Shown: positions 52,971 through 63,485 of the stretch, piece by piece
How positions within the stretch are numbered: the stretch's first letter is position 1
Layout: every line of letters begins with the position of its first letter
Assembly (NCBI RefSeq): GCF_005280275.1
Contig: NZ_CP040021.1
Location: 2,009,001-2,073,000, forward strand
Direction of reading: 5' to 3'
Source: Salinivibrio kushneri
GTDB taxonomy: Bacteria > Pseudomonadota > Gammaproteobacteria > Enterobacterales > Vibrionaceae
Length of the DNA stretch: 64,000 nucleotides
Notes under the pieces: generated by a model
Database searches by the model: none
Seen by the model: only the letters and a program-made list of their open reading frames with translations
Told to the model about the DNA's origin: nothing
Position numbers and translations under genes: made by a program

Positions 52971-53518
52971 TTGTCAGCCCCCTTCAATGCATCAAATTTT
53001 GGCTTGAGGGTCTCTTGCCAATTACGTGCATTCACATCACCCACGTGTCGGTACTGAATCACGCCGTTGGCATCAATCAAAAAGGTTTCCGGTGCGCCAT
53101 AGACGCCGAGATCCAGCCCTAACATCCCATCGCCATCATACAAACTAATCTGATAAGGGTTACCCAGGTTGTTTAACCATTTGATTGCTTTTTGCCGATC
53201 ATCTTTGTAATTGAGTCCGATGATTTTCACCCCTTGTGCCGCCAGTTTGTTCAAAAACTGGTGCTCTGCATAGCAGGTCGGACACCAGGTGGCCCATACG
53301 TTCAGCAGCAGTGGCTCGCCGGTGAAAATGGCTTGGTCATACTCCTTGCTCGGGGTTTGTAGATCCTCAAGGTGAAAAGCGGGCACAGGCTTGCCCACTA
53401 ATACTGACTCTAACTTGGTCGGATCATCCCCTTTGGCGTTGTTGTCGAGTTGAGCGACAAAAAAGCCCGCCAATGCCGCAAAAGCCAGGAGTGGCAGAAA
53501 CCAAAGTAACTTCTTCAT
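52967..53518 (-). CDS. ccmG: Thiol:disulfide interchange protein CcmG (DsbE)
   Basis: This 183-residue membrane-anchored thioredoxin has one N-terminal helix (about 4-22) and the active site WATWCPTCYAEH (about residues 76-87). The cis-proline region GAPETFLIDANG follows. It keeps CcmH and apocytochrome c reduced, drawing electrons from DsbD. It overlaps ccmF and ccmH by four bases. Confidence 0.94.
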   Translation of the reverse strand: MKKLLWFLPLLAFAALAGFFVAQLDNNAKGDDPTKLESVLVGKPVPAFHLEDLQTPSKEYDQAIFTGEPLLLNVWATWCPTCYAEHQFLNKLAAQGVKIIGLNYKDDRQKAIKWLNNLGNPYQISLYDGDGMLGLDLGVYGAPETFLIDANGVIQYRHVGDVNARNWQETLKPKFDALKGADK

Positions 53519-55479
53519 ACGCTGGCCTCCTGTTTGGGTGCCTGCTTGCGACGAAACCGGTAGCGCTTATCGCTGATCGCTAACGCACCACCCAATGCCA
53601 TGACAATGGCACCGAACCAAATCCAGCGCACAAAGGGTTTGTAGTAAAGTCGCATTGCCCATGAGCCATCAGGCAGCTCTTCACCCATGGCAATATAGAG
53701 ATCACGGGTAAAGCCGCGATCAATCGTGGCTTCTGTCATCATCGAGCGCTGCACGGAATAGAACCGCTTTTCAGCATCCAAATGGTTGATAAAGGTATCA
53801 CCACGGTATACATCAAACGAGGCCACGTAACCCTGGTAGTTAGGTCCTTGCTTGTCTGATAAGTCCGTAAACTTAAAGGTATAACCTTGCAAAGTGACGC
53901 TGCTGCCCGGCGCCATTTTGACATCACGCTCAATGTCATAATTCTCGACCATTGCCACCCCAATAATGGTGATCGCAAGGCCGATATGACCCAGCACCAT
54001 GGCCCAATGGCTGCGACCCAGTTTTTTAATCCCTACCGTAAAGGCATGACGATGGGTAGCACGCAAGTGAAGCTCATAGCCATGCAGGAAGGTGATCCAC
54101 AGCGCCATGGTTACGCCCATTGCCGCCATCGCTTTGAAACTGTCCGCTAAGATTGCGATGGCACCGACGCCTAGAGTGACAGCCGCAATCCCACTCACGA
54201 GCATCGGCTTGGCTAAGGTTGACAGCTTGTCGCGCTTCCAGCGAATCAAAGGTCCAATGCCGAGGAAAAAGGCAAACGGTAGCATCAGCCACGCAAACAG
54301 GAAGTTAAAGAAGGGCTCGCCAATCGACACTGAGCCAAGGCCCAACTGCTTGTGCACAAGCGGCAATAAGGTACCAATCAAGACAATCACAAGCGCGGTC
54401 ATCAACAAGGTATTGTTAACCAACAAGGCGTTCTCACGAGAAATGAACGACACTTTGGTTCGCCCTTTGATCTCGGAGGCACGCAGAGCATAGAGCAACA
54501 GTGAGCCACCAATCACCACCACAAGAAAGCCAAGAATGAATAGGCCACGCGCCGGATCGGAGGCGAACGAATGCACCGATACCAGCACCCCGGAGCGTAC
54601 CAAGAATGTCCCTAATAAGCTGAGTGAGAACGCAGAAATGGCGAGTAATACCGTCCACGCTTTAAAGGTGCCACGCTTTTCTGTCACCGCTAAGGAGTGC
54701 ATCAAAGCGGTTCCCGCCAGCCAAGGCATAAATGAGGCGTTTTCGACCGGATCCCAGAACCACCAGCCGCCCCAGCCAAGCTCGTAATAGGCCCACCAAG
54801 AGCCGAGCGCGATGCCTAAGGTTAAGAAAAGCCATGCAGCCGTGGTCCAAGGACGCGACCAACGCGCCCACGCGGTATCTAAGCGTCCCGCGAGCAATGA
54901 GCCAATGGCGAAAGCAAAGGCGACCGAAAAACCTACATACCCCATGTACAAAATAGGTGGATGCACAATGAGCCCAGGATCTTGCAACAATGGGTTCAAG
55001 TCACGGCCATCAACAGGGAAGTATGGCAGAGTGCGGTCAAACGGGTTCGAAGTCAGGATAATAAACAACAAGAAGCCGACCGATATCATGCCCATCACGG
55101 CGAGCACACGCGCGACTGACGATAACGGCATACCGCGGCTAAATACCGCCACTGCCACGGTCCAAAGCGCCTGAATCAGCACCCACAGTAACAGTGAGCC
55201 CTCGTGCGCCCCCCAAACTGCGGTTAAGCGGTAGTACCAAGGCAAGGCACTGTTGGAATTACTGGCGACATAGGCCACCGTAAAGTCATTGGTATAAAAC
55301 GCCCAACTTAACGCAATAAAAGAAAACAGCAGCATGGCAAACATCCCCAAAGAAAGAGGACGCGCCATTTTCATCATTCCTTCATGGCCCTGATTGGCAC
55401 CATAAAGCGGATAAAAACTCAATAACAGCGCTAATCCCAACGCAAGGATTAACGCATAATGCCCGAGCTCAACAATCAT
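53515..55479 (-). CDS. ccmF: Heme lyase subunit CcmF
   Basis: This 654-residue integral membrane protein has about 15 hydrophobic segments. It carries the tryptophan-rich WWD signature [20 protein letters not shown] (about residues 233-252). CcmF together with CcmH attaches heme to the CxxCH cysteines of apocytochromes c. Histidines in the periplasmic loops, for example in [16 protein letters not shown], bind heme. It overlaps ccmE and ccmG. Confidence 0.95.
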   Translation of the reverse strand: MIVELGHYALILALGLALLLSFYPLYGANQGHEGMMKMARPLSLGMFAMLLFSFIALSWAFYTNDFTVAYVASNSNSALPWYYRLTAVWGAHEGSLLLWVLIQALWTVAVAVFSRGMPLSSVARVLAVMGMISVGFLLFIILTSNPFDRTLPYFPVDGRDLNPLLQDPGLIVHPPILYMGYVGFSVAFAFAIGSLLAGRLDTAWARWSRPWTTAAWLFLTLGIALGSWWAYYELGWGGWWFWDPVENASFMPWLAGTALMHSLAVTEKRGTFKAWTVLLAISAFSLSLLGTFLVRSGVLVSVHSFASDPARGLFILGFLVVVIGGSLLLYALRASEIKGRTKVSFISRENALLVNNTLLMTALVIVLIGTLLPLVHKQLGLGSVSIGEPFFNFLFAWLMLPFAFFLGIGPLIRWKRDKLSTLAKPMLVSGIAAVTLGVGAIAILADSFKAMAAMGVTMALWITFLHGYELHLRATHRHAFTVGIKKLGRSHWAMVLGHIGLAITIIGVAMVENYDIERDVKMAPGSSVTLQGYTFKFTDLSDKQGPNYQGYVASFDVYRGDTFINHLDAEKRFYSVQRSMMTEATIDRGFTRDLYIAMGEELPDGSWAMRLYYKPFVRWIWFGAIVMALGGALAISDKRYRFRRKQAPKQEASV

Positions 55480-55961
55480 AACTGACTACCTTGTTTTTGC
55501 TCCTCTGTGTATTCAAGCGGCTGATGATTCTTTTCCATCGCCTCGGCAATTTCGGGCGGCATATACTCTTCATCATGCTTAGCCAGTACCTCACTGGCTT
55601 TTACCGTGCGTGAGTCAACCAATACCCCCTGAGCCACAATACCTTGTCCCTCGCGAAAAAGGTCCGGTAAGATGCCCTCGTAGGTCACGGTGACCGCTGG
55701 GCCCACATCGGCGACGTCAAACTGAATAAGCAACGACTCTTGGTCGCGTTTCACCGAGCCTTCCACCACCATGCCGCCAATTCTTAAGCGCTGACCGACT
55801 TCCGGCTTGCTTCCATCCGGCTTACCTTGCACGATTTCGGTCGGTGTGTAGAACAGATCCATATTTTGGTTTAAGGCATACAAGACCAGGCCGATAGTGG
55901 TCGAGACACCAATTAGCAACGCTAAAGTGATCCACAACCGTTTTTTGCGTCGAGGCGTCAT
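55476..55961 (-). CDS. ccmE: Heme chaperone CcmE
   Basis: This 161-residue protein has an N-terminal membrane helix (about 8-28) and an OB-fold periplasmic domain. The covalent heme site is the histidine in [15 protein letters not shown], near residue 128, with the tyrosine ligand four residues later. CcmE receives heme from CcmABCD and delivers it to CcmF. It overlaps ccmD and ccmF by four bases. Confidence 0.95.
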   Translation of the reverse strand: MTPRRKKRLWITLALLIGVSTTIGLVLYALNQNMDLFYTPTEIVQGKPDGSKPEVGQRLRIGGMVVEGSVKRDQESLLIQFDVADVGPAVTVTYEGILPDLFREGQGIVAQGVLVDSRTVKASEVLAKHDEEYMPPEIAEAMEKNHQPLEYTEEQKQGSQL

Positions 55962-56164
55962 AATGTGTTCTCCAGTGCTTGTGCATCTTTTATTCGCTGC
56001 TCACGGGCGATTTGTTGTTTAACCGCTTGCAGGCGTTTTTTATGTGTACGCCGGTAACCCATAATGAGGGCCAACATGGCCGCCGCGGTGATACCGAATG
56101 CGCTCCATACATAGGCGGCATAGCCTCCCATCGCTAAAAACGCACTAAAACTCTCAAAATGCAT
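55958..56164 (-). CDS. ccmD: Heme exporter protein CcmD
   Basis: This 68-residue protein has one membrane helix (about 17-39) preceded by [19 protein letters not shown], a family hallmark, and ends in a basic cytosolic tail. CcmD helps release holo-CcmE from the CcmABC complex. It overlaps ccmC by one base and ccmE by four. Confidence 0.92.
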   Translation of the reverse strand: MHFESFSAFLAMGGYAAYVWSAFGITAAAMLALIMGYRRTHKKRLQAVKQQIAREQRIKDAQALENTL

Positions 56165-56901
56165 TAGTTACCCTCCACCAAAGCGCGCACCCAAGGTCGA
56201 TGAGACTCTCTTAAGAGAATTTGATTCCGCAGTCCCATCAAGGTCAAGGCGACAAAAAAGCACGCAAAGCCGAGTAAGCACACCAGTAGGGGCCAAAGCA
56301 TGCCAGGATCGATTGAAGGGCGAGCGAATTTGGTGATAGTGGCGCCTTGATGCAAGGTGTTCCACCACTCAACAGAGAAATGGATGATAGGCAGGTTAAT
56401 CACGCCCACCATCGCTAAGATCCCCGCGGCTTGTGAGGCCGTGCGCGCATCGTCAAACGCGTTATACAAAGCCATGACGCCAATATAGAGGAACAATAGA
56501 ATTAACTCAGACGTGAGGCGTGCATCCCACACCCACCAAGCGCCCCACATCGGCTTACCCCAAATCGCGCCTGTCACTAGGGCAATAAAGGTAAACACCG
56601 CACCGACCGGCGCGATCGCTCCCACCGCCCAATCGGCCATCTTTAACTGCCAAACACGGCCAATAAATGCCGCGATCGCCATCGACATATAGGCGCCCAT
56701 CGACCAAATGGCGGCGGGAACATGAATATAGATAATGCGAAAACTATCGCCTTGTTGGTAGTCTGCTGGCGCGAAGGCTAAGCCCCAAACCATGCCCACC
56801 ACCAAGCTCAGGCCTGCTAACACAGCAAACCAAGGGAGGAGTTTTCCACACAGCCGGTAGCTCACTTCCGGCTTTGCGTAAGGGTGAAGCCACTTCCACA
56901 T
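56164..56901 (-). CDS. ccmC: Heme transporter permease CcmC
   Basis: This 245-residue protein has six membrane helices and the WWD-type motif KPMWGAWWVWDARLTSELIL (about residues 117-136). Conserved histidines are present in IIYIHVPAAIWSM and PIIHFSVEWWNTLHQG. CcmC presents heme to CcmE for covalent capture. It follows ccmB by 28 bases. Confidence 0.95.
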   Translation of the reverse strand: MWKWLHPYAKPEVSYRLCGKLLPWFAVLAGLSLVVGMVWGLAFAPADYQQGDSFRIIYIHVPAAIWSMGAYMSMAIAAFIGRVWQLKMADWAVGAIAPVGAVFTFIALVTGAIWGKPMWGAWWVWDARLTSELILLFLYIGVMALYNAFDDARTASQAAGILAMVGVINLPIIHFSVEWWNTLHQGATITKFARPSIDPGMLWPLLVCLLGFACFFVALTLMGLRNQILLRESHRPWVRALVEGN

Positions 56902-56929
56902 GACAATTGCTCTACTTCCTGATTAATTA

Positions 56930-57598
56930 TTAGTTCACGCTCACACGCAACGCGGCGGCGATAGCAAAGGGGGCCAAGGTGACGGACCCAGCCAACATGG
57001 CACCAAGGATCGCCAGCTGTCCATTGATGTCTGCACCGAATCCCGCCATATCAATCGCTGAGGTGGCAAAAATCAGTACAGGAATATAAAGCGGGAGGAT
57101 CAGCAAGCTCAGAAGAACGCCTCCCTTCCGCAGCCCTACTGTCAGAGCAACCCCAATCGCACCGACAAAACTTAATGTTGGGGTACCCAACAATAAAGTC
57201 ATGACCACCGCTTGATACTGGGTGGCATCGAGTGACAGTAATAACGCCAACACCGGGCTGACTAACAATAAAGGCAAACCGGTCAGTAACCAGTGTGCGA
57301 TGACTTTCGCGATCACTAACAGTGGTAAGGGGACGGGCATCAGCATCATTTGCTCAAGTGACCCATCCAGGTAATCGTCCCGGAACAAACGCTCCAATGA
57401 CAGCAGCGCAGAGAGTAACGCCGCGACCCAAATAATGCCGGGGGCGATGGTCTGCAATAACTGGGGACCTGGCCCGACACCGAGCGGAAACAAGGTGATC
57501 ACGATAATAAAAAACCACAAAGGATTCAGACTATCAGCCGGCTGGCGAAAAGCGACTTTTAGCTCTCGGCGAACAATCAACCACATTGCTTTGATCAT
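56930..57598 (-). CDS. ccmB: Heme exporter permease CcmB
   Basis: This 222-residue protein has six membrane helices and the family motifs RRELKVAFRQPADSLNPLWFF and LERLFRDDYLDGSLEQMML. It forms the ABC permease with CcmA. It overlaps the ccmA stop by four bases. Confidence 0.95.
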   Translation of the reverse strand: MIKAMWLIVRRELKVAFRQPADSLNPLWFFIIVITLFPLGVGPGPQLLQTIAPGIIWVAALLSALLSLERLFRDDYLDGSLEQMMLMPVPLPLLVIAKVIAHWLLTGLPLLLVSPVLALLLSLDATQYQAVVMTLLLGTPTLSFVGAIGVALTVGLRKGGVLLSLLILPLYIPVLIFATSAIDMAGFGADINGQLAILGAMLAGSVTLAPFAIAAALRVSVN

Positions 57599-58212
57599 TG
57601 CGCCCCCAACTGAATACGACGTAATAGCGGGTGATCCACAAACATGTCTTGGTGAGTGGTAAATAGCACCATCCCACCTTGTTGCACATGCCGCTTAAAC
57701 ACAGCTTCAAGCACCTTTATCCCTTGTTTATCAATCGCTGTCAGCGGCTCATCGAGAATCCACAATCGCCGATCACTTAACCAAAGTCGCGCAAGGGCAA
57801 CGCGCCGATTTTGTCCCGCAGATAGCTGCCCCGCAGGAATATCCTCTCGCCCCGCCAAACCGACTTTGGCAAGCGCTTGCCAAATGGCATCATGATCACA
57901 CCGCCCATGCATTTGCAGATAGTAAGCCAGGTTTTCGAAGGCAGTAAGCTCGCGCTTAACCCCTGTGGTGTGGCCTAAAAATAGGAGATCGCGATAAAAG
58001 GCGTCGCGTTGTTGGGTGATCGCCTGCTGCTGCCAACAGACCTCGCCACTGTCCGCGAGCCCTAGACCCGCGATAATTCGCAATAACGTGGTTTTGCCTG
58101 CTCCGTTTGGGCCTTCTACCTGAACAAGATCACCGGGAGACAGAGAGAATGTCAGCGCATCAAACAACACTCGGTCATCACGAACACAGCAAAGCTGTTT
58201 CACTTCCAACAT
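57595..58212 (-). CDS. ccmA: Heme exporter ATP-binding protein CcmA
   Basis: This 205-residue ABC ATPase has Walker A EGPNGAGKTTLLRIIAGL, the signature LSAGQNRRVALARLWL and Walker B LWILDEPLTAID. ATP hydrolysis drives release of holo-CcmE from CcmCD. It is the first gene of the nine-gene ccm operon. The operon's promoter must lie in the 120 bases shared with the divergent FliK-like gene. Confidence 0.95.
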   Translation of the reverse strand: MLEVKQLCCVRDDRVLFDALTFSLSPGDLVQVEGPNGAGKTTLLRIIAGLGLADSGEVCWQQQAITQQRDAFYRDLLFLGHTTGVKRELTAFENLAYYLQMHGRCDHDAIWQALAKVGLAGREDIPAGQLSAGQNRRVALARLWLSDRRLWILDEPLTAIDKQGIKVLEAVFKRHVQQGGMVLFTTHQDMFVDHPLLRRIQLGAQ

Positions 58213-58332
58213 GACAAATGTTGCATCCTGCTTGTGTTACAAAAGTGGACGCATAGTACCACAATGGTCAAAATGACTGTTAGTTACCACAGGGTTGCAA
58301 AGTGTGACTCGCGTAAATAATTGTGAGAAACC

Positions 58333-59142
58333 ATGAAGATTGCACCAACCAATCTACAGCATTTGATGGTAAAACCCGCAGCCATCGCCTCACCGTCCTT
58401 GCCATCAATCGATGGCCGCGCGCTGTCGCAGGCACAATTTACCCTAATTCATACCGCGGCCAGCACAGGGTTGGCCGATGTGTTAGCCCAGTTACATTTG
58501 TTACCTGCACTGACGGCCACCATGAGACAACAACCGGCATCAACCCAAGCGTTAATGCAATCACTGCTTAGCGCTTGGACGCTCCCCACTTCCGGTCAGC
58601 AACAGGCACCCCGTTCAGACACCATTGCCCAATGGCTCGCGCAGCGCCCCGCCGATAAGTTGCTTACCACATTGCTCAAGCAATGGCTTTCGTCTCAGTC
58701 AGAGGGGGATAATATGACGGGTGCCTTAAGACTGATGGCCGAGCAAAGAGTCGCTGAGTCATCACGCCCCGGCGAGTGGCAATGGGTTTTACCCTTTTCT
58801 GATCCACAGCGTCCGCCCGTTCGCGTCACAGCACGCAAACAAACCGGACAATCGGCGCCTCCCTCGGCGGATAGGGTGCAGTGGCAAGTTCGACTTTACC
58901 TTCCTGTCGGCCATCAGTTTGTCCGCGCAGATTTATCGCTATCAAAGGAGGAAAGGGCGCTGACACTGACCGCACCGACCGCTAGGCTTAAACAACGGAT
59001 TCATCAAACACTTGATTGGCTCAATGAACGGCTTACCCATCAAGCGATTGCCTTGGATATCGACATCAATGACGACATCGACGAAACCGGGCCCGTGTCT
59101 GAGGGTGACGTGCCAGCCGCTGGCATTTCCATGAGGGTTTAA
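58333..59142 (+). CDS. FliK-like protein (flagellar hook-length control C-terminal type), not firmly assigned
   Basis: This 269-residue protein has a variable N-terminal half rich in Gln, Ala and Leu. Its C-terminal part (about 145-240) resembles the FliK C-terminal domain: EWQWVLPFSDPQRPPVRVTARK, a VQWQVRLYLPVG strand, and RLKQRIHQTLDWLNERL. FliK proteins measure hook length and switch the export gate through FlhB. The following gene encodes an FlhB-tail-like protein, which supports the call. It lies next to the chemotaxis cluster rather than among hook genes, so it may be a second, divergent copy. Confidence 0.65.
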   Translation: MKIAPTNLQHLMVKPAAIASPSLPSIDGRALSQAQFTLIHTAASTGLADVLAQLHLLPALTATMRQQPASTQALMQSLLSAWTLPTSGQQQAPRSDTIAQWLAQRPADKLLTTLLKQWLSSQSEGDNMTGALRLMAEQRVAESSRPGEWQWVLPFSDPQRPPVRVTARKQTGQSAPPSADRVQWQVRLYLPVGHQFVRADLSLSKEERALTLTAPTARLKQRIHQTLDWLNERLTHQAIALDIDINDDIDETGPVSEGDVPAAGISMRV

Positions 59143-59441
59143 TGATGAAAGATAAAAAACGCGCGGTCGCGCTTGGGTATAACGGCTACCATGCCCCCAA
59201 AGTCAAAGCGAAAGCCACTGATCAACTGGCGCTGGAGCTGATTGAGGCCTTGAGTGAGCAAGGTGCACTGATTCATCAAGATGCCCATTTGCTCGCCTGG
59301 CTAGACCGATTAGATAAAGATGATGAGATCCCACCTGAACTCTATCGAGTGATTGCCGAGTTGATCGCTTACGCTTGGGTATTGGAGGGAAAGACCCCAC
59401 CAGGTTGGCAGGGACACACACCGATAGATACGTTGGTGTAG
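59142..59441 (+). CDS. FlhB C-terminal-domain-like protein
   Basis: This 99-residue soluble protein resembles only the cytosolic tail of FlhB (AVALGYNGYHAPKVKAKATDQLALELIEAL). The autocleavage motif NPTH before the AVAL strand is missing. Free-standing FlhB-tail proteins occur in several bacteria and may modulate flagellar export; their role is unclear. Its ATG overlaps the stop of the FliK-like gene by one base (TAATG), so the two are co-translated. Confidence 0.78.
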   Translation: MMKDKKRAVALGYNGYHAPKVKAKATDQLALELIEALSEQGALIHQDAHLLAWLDRLDKDDEIPPELYRVIAELIAYAWVLEGKTPPGWQGHTPIDTLV

Positions 59442-59454
59442 GATAGCTTAGCGG

Positions 59455-59889
59455 TTAGCGCTGCTGGTTGGCAGCTTGTCGCTTACGCAGATTAAGCAGC
59501 AATTCAGCCTCTGCTTTGGGAAGATCACACTCTTGCATTAACTCGTCGACATCCGCACCCAAATCAACCATTTTACTGGCTCGACTATAGAGGCGACTTT
59601 CCGAATCTTGCATTTCCAGCTCAACATGCTTTTCTAACAACTCATCCACACTGGCAGATAAATCGGCGAGCTTCTGCCCCATCCCCATACTACCCGCCCG
59701 CAATTCATTGAATTGCTTCGCCAGACTGTCATGGCGCTGGCGCGCACTTTTGAGCACGGTTTCCATTGCTTGCAGTTTATTCTCTAGCCGCTGTCTGGCA
59801 CGCTTTTCTGCGCGAAGGCACCATAAAGCAACGATGGCAAACACCACCGTCACAGCAACGGGCGACCACGTCAGCACAAGCTCCATCAT
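59455..59889 (-). CDS. DUF2802-family membrane-anchored coiled-coil protein
   Basis: This 144-residue protein has one N-terminal membrane helix (about 5-25, LTWSPVAVTVVFAIVALWCL), a coiled coil (about 28-95) and a conserved C-terminal end ASKMVDLGADVDELMQECDLPKAEAELLL that looks like a small helical DNA- or protein-binding motif. Genes of this type follow cheW in many polar-flagellated gammaproteobacteria. The DUF2802 name and any motility role are from context. It begins within the cheW stop codon (TAATG). Confidence 0.75.
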   Translation of the reverse strand: MMELVLTWSPVAVTVVFAIVALWCLRAEKRARQRLENKLQAMETVLKSARQRHDSLAKQFNELRAGSMGMGQKLADLSASVDELLEKHVELEMQDSESRLYSRASKMVDLGADVDELMQECDLPKAEAELLLNLRKRQAANQQR

Positions 59890-60377
59890 TACAGCATGGC
59901 CATCTCATTCCACTCTTCGTCGGTCAACAGCTTGTTGAGATCAACCAAGATTAGCAGTTCGCCGTTGCGGTTACTGACGCCTTGAATAAATTTAGCGCTT
60001 TCTTCTGTTCCCACACTTGGCGTGGTATCAATTTCCGATGTTTTTAGATACACCACTTCCGCGACGCTATCGACCATAATACCGATCACCTGCGTCTCAG
60101 CTTCGATCACTATCACGCGCGTGTTGTCAGTGACGTCGGCTGACGCCAAACCAAAACGTGAACGCGTATCAATCACAGTGACGACATTGCCACGCAAGTT
60201 AATGATACCCAATACATAGTCAGGGGCGCCCGGAACGGGTGCAATTTCGGTGTAACGCAGCACTTCACGCACCTGCATCACATTAATGCCGTAGGTCTCT
60301 TCTTCAAGCTGAAAAGTAACCCACTGCAACACCTCGTCATTGACGCCTTCTTTTTGAACTTCAGCTACCTGAGACAT
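59889..60377 (-). CDS. cheW: Chemotaxis coupling protein CheW
   Basis: This 162-residue protein is a single CheW domain (WVTFQLEEETYGINVMQVREVLRYTEI, INLRGNVVTVIDTRSRFG, ESAKFIQGVSNRNGELLILVDLNKLL). CheW links chemoreceptors to CheA in the array. It is downstream of parP by 34 bases and is part of the cheA-cheB-parC-parP-cheW run. Confidence 0.95.
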   Translation of the reverse strand: MSQVAEVQKEGVNDEVLQWVTFQLEEETYGINVMQVREVLRYTEIAPVPGAPDYVLGIINLRGNVVTVIDTRSRFGLASADVTDNTRVIVIEAETQVIGIMVDSVAEVVYLKTSEIDTTPSVGTEESAKFIQGVSNRNGELLILVDLNKLLTDEEWNEMAML

Positions 60378-60411
60378 TGATTTTCCTCTTTACGCGCTGT
60401 GTAACTAGTTA

Positions 60412-61537
<1,126 letters not shown>

Positions 61538-61551
<14 letters not shown>

Positions 61552-62320
61552 CCTGCTCCAGTCGCTCCAAATAGGTTAATAGAGTTTTGTAGGCAAACAC
61601 ACCGCGGCAATTTTTCGCGTAGAATGACGCGGGCATATGCTTTAAGCTCGCATCCCGAAACTTGGTGTCGATGGGCACGGCTGACGCCCAGACCTGGTCG
61701 CTATAGCGAATTTTAAGCTCCTGCAGCGTTTCCAACGATGCCCGCGTACGCTTGTCATACATGGTTGGAATGATAGTAAGATTAAAGTCGGCGCTACGAG
61801 ACTTTTGCATGATCTGTAACGTGCGCATCATACGCTCTAACCCTTTCATCGCCAAAAACTCGGTCTGAACCGGGATCAGCACACGGTGGCTGGCCGCTAG
61901 GGCATTGACCATCATCACGCCCAAAATCGGTGGGCAGTCGATCAACACATAGTCATAATCATCGGCCAACGCATCCAGCGCTTTTTTCAATACCAGTCCC
62001 ATGCCACCCCGGTTGCCCATTACACGGTCCAAGGTAGCCAGCGACATGTGCGCGGGAATTAAGTCCATGTTTTCAAACTGCGTTTTGACGATAAGTGGCT
62101 GCACCGTCTCTTTATTGACGGTCTGTAATTGAAACAAATCAAATAAGCTAGCGGGTAACTGCTCTGAATCAAAGTTCAAATAGGTCGAGAGCGAGGCGTG
62201 TGGATCCGTATCCACCAGCAGGACACGTTTCTTACGCTCACTGATCAATCCTGCCAATGTCACCGTGGTGGTTGTCTTACCAACACCGCCCTTTTGGTTG
62301 GCGATACTCCAGACTATCAA
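61538..62320 (-). CDS. parC: ParC, ParA-like ATPase for polar localisation of chemotaxis proteins
   Basis: This 260-residue MinD/ParA-family ATPase has the deviant Walker A NQKGGVGKTTTTVTLAGLIS at the N-terminus and Walker B YVLIDCPPILGVMM. In Vibrio ParC is recruited by HubP to the old pole and brings ParP and the chemotaxis array with it. Its anchor HubP is encoded about 31 kb away in this window. It follows cheB by 10 bases and overlaps parP. Confidence 0.93.
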
Positions 62321-62330
62321 GCCCCACTCC

Positions 62331-63467
62331 TTATTTTAAATTTAGCTCAACCAATATGCGTTCAGCGATCCTCTCCAGCGGTAAGTCTTCCGACGATATC
62401 CCCGCTTTCGCCACGGCTTGCGGCATGCCATAAACCACGCAGCTTTCCTCATCTTGCGCCCAGATAGTGGCACCGGCGCTTTTTAGCATCCGCGCCCCTT
62501 CTCGGCCATCCGCTCCCATCCCCGTTAACACCATGGACAATACTTTATCGCCATATATTTTGGCGGCAGAGCCAAAGGTCACATCAACACAGGGTTTGTA
62601 ATTCATTCGCTCGCCGCCATCTAAAATTTTCAGGCGTGCGGCCCCCGGCCTGCCATCAATCATCATCTGCATCCCACCTGGCGCCAAGTACGCGTGCCCG
62701 GGTTTGAGGGTGTCACCATCTTTCGCTTCAACGACCGTAATTTTGCTCAGCCCATTGAGGCGCTGTGCAAATGCCGATGTAAATGTCGCCGGCATGTGTT
62801 GAATCAAAATAATCGGCAGCGGAAAGTTAGCGGGCAATTTGGTGAGTACTTTTTGCAGCGCAACAGGCCCCCCAGTCGACGTGCCAATTGCCATCACTTG
62901 GTAACGTTTCCCTGTCGCGGTAAATCGCGCTGGCGCCTTGGACGACGAACTCGTCCCCACCGCGGGGCGTGACGCTGGGCGCGCGGGCGTACGTACACCG
63001 CCCGCTGGCGACGCTGTTTGCCCAGTACCGCTAGTGGACGCTGGACGTGTGGCGCGTCGAAGTAACGGCCGTTTACGCGCAATTTCGAGTACACGCTGTT
63101 GCAGTAAACTGGTCGCTTCTTCGCGGTTACGAGCAATATCCTCGAACTTTTTAGGAAGAAAGTCGAGCGCGCCGGCCTCAAGCGCATCCAACGTGGCTTT
63201 CGCCCCGTCATGCGTCAGCGATGAAAACATTAGAATCGGTGTTGGCGTTTGCGCCATGATTTGACGCACCGCCGAGATACCATCGAGTACTGGCATCTCC
63301 ACATCCATAGTGACAACATCTGGCTTCAGTTGCGCGGTTTTTTCTACAGCCTCTTTACCATTTACCGCGCTATCAATGACCTCCATTCTCGGGTCGGCAT
63401 TGATGATTTCACTCACGCGGCGACGGAAGAAGCTGGAGTCATCTACCACCAATACTTTTACTGCCAT
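62331..63467 (-). CDS. cheB: Chemotaxis protein-glutamate methylesterase CheB
   Basis: This 378-residue protein has an N-terminal receiver domain ([12 protein letters not shown], phospho-acceptor [11 protein letters not shown], the K in PKKFEDI), a Ser/Thr/Pro/Ala-rich linker (about 140-180) and a C-terminal methylesterase. The catalytic serine is in [17 protein letters not shown] and the histidine in [14 protein letters not shown]. It removes methyl groups from receptors in response to CheA. cheA is 18 bases upstream. Confidence 0.95.
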   Translation of the reverse strand: MAVKVLVVDDSSFFRRRVSEIINADPRMEVIDSAVNGKEAVEKTAQLKPDVVTMDVEMPVLDGISAVRQIMAQTPTPILMFSSLTHDGAKATLDALEAGALDFLPKKFEDIARNREEATSLLQQRVLEIARKRPLLRRATRPASTSGTGQTASPAGGVRTPARPASRPAVGTSSSSKAPARFTATGKRYQVMAIGTSTGGPVALQKVLTKLPANFPLPIILIQHMPATFTSAFAQRLNGLSKITVVEAKDGDTLKPGHAYLAPGGMQMMIDGRPGAARLKILDGGERMNYKPCVDVTFGSAAKIYGDKVLSMVLTGMGADGREGARMLKSAGATIWAQDEESCVVYGMPQAVAKAGISSEDLPLERIAERILVELNLK

Positions 63468-63485
63468 GGGCGTCCTTTTCTCAAA

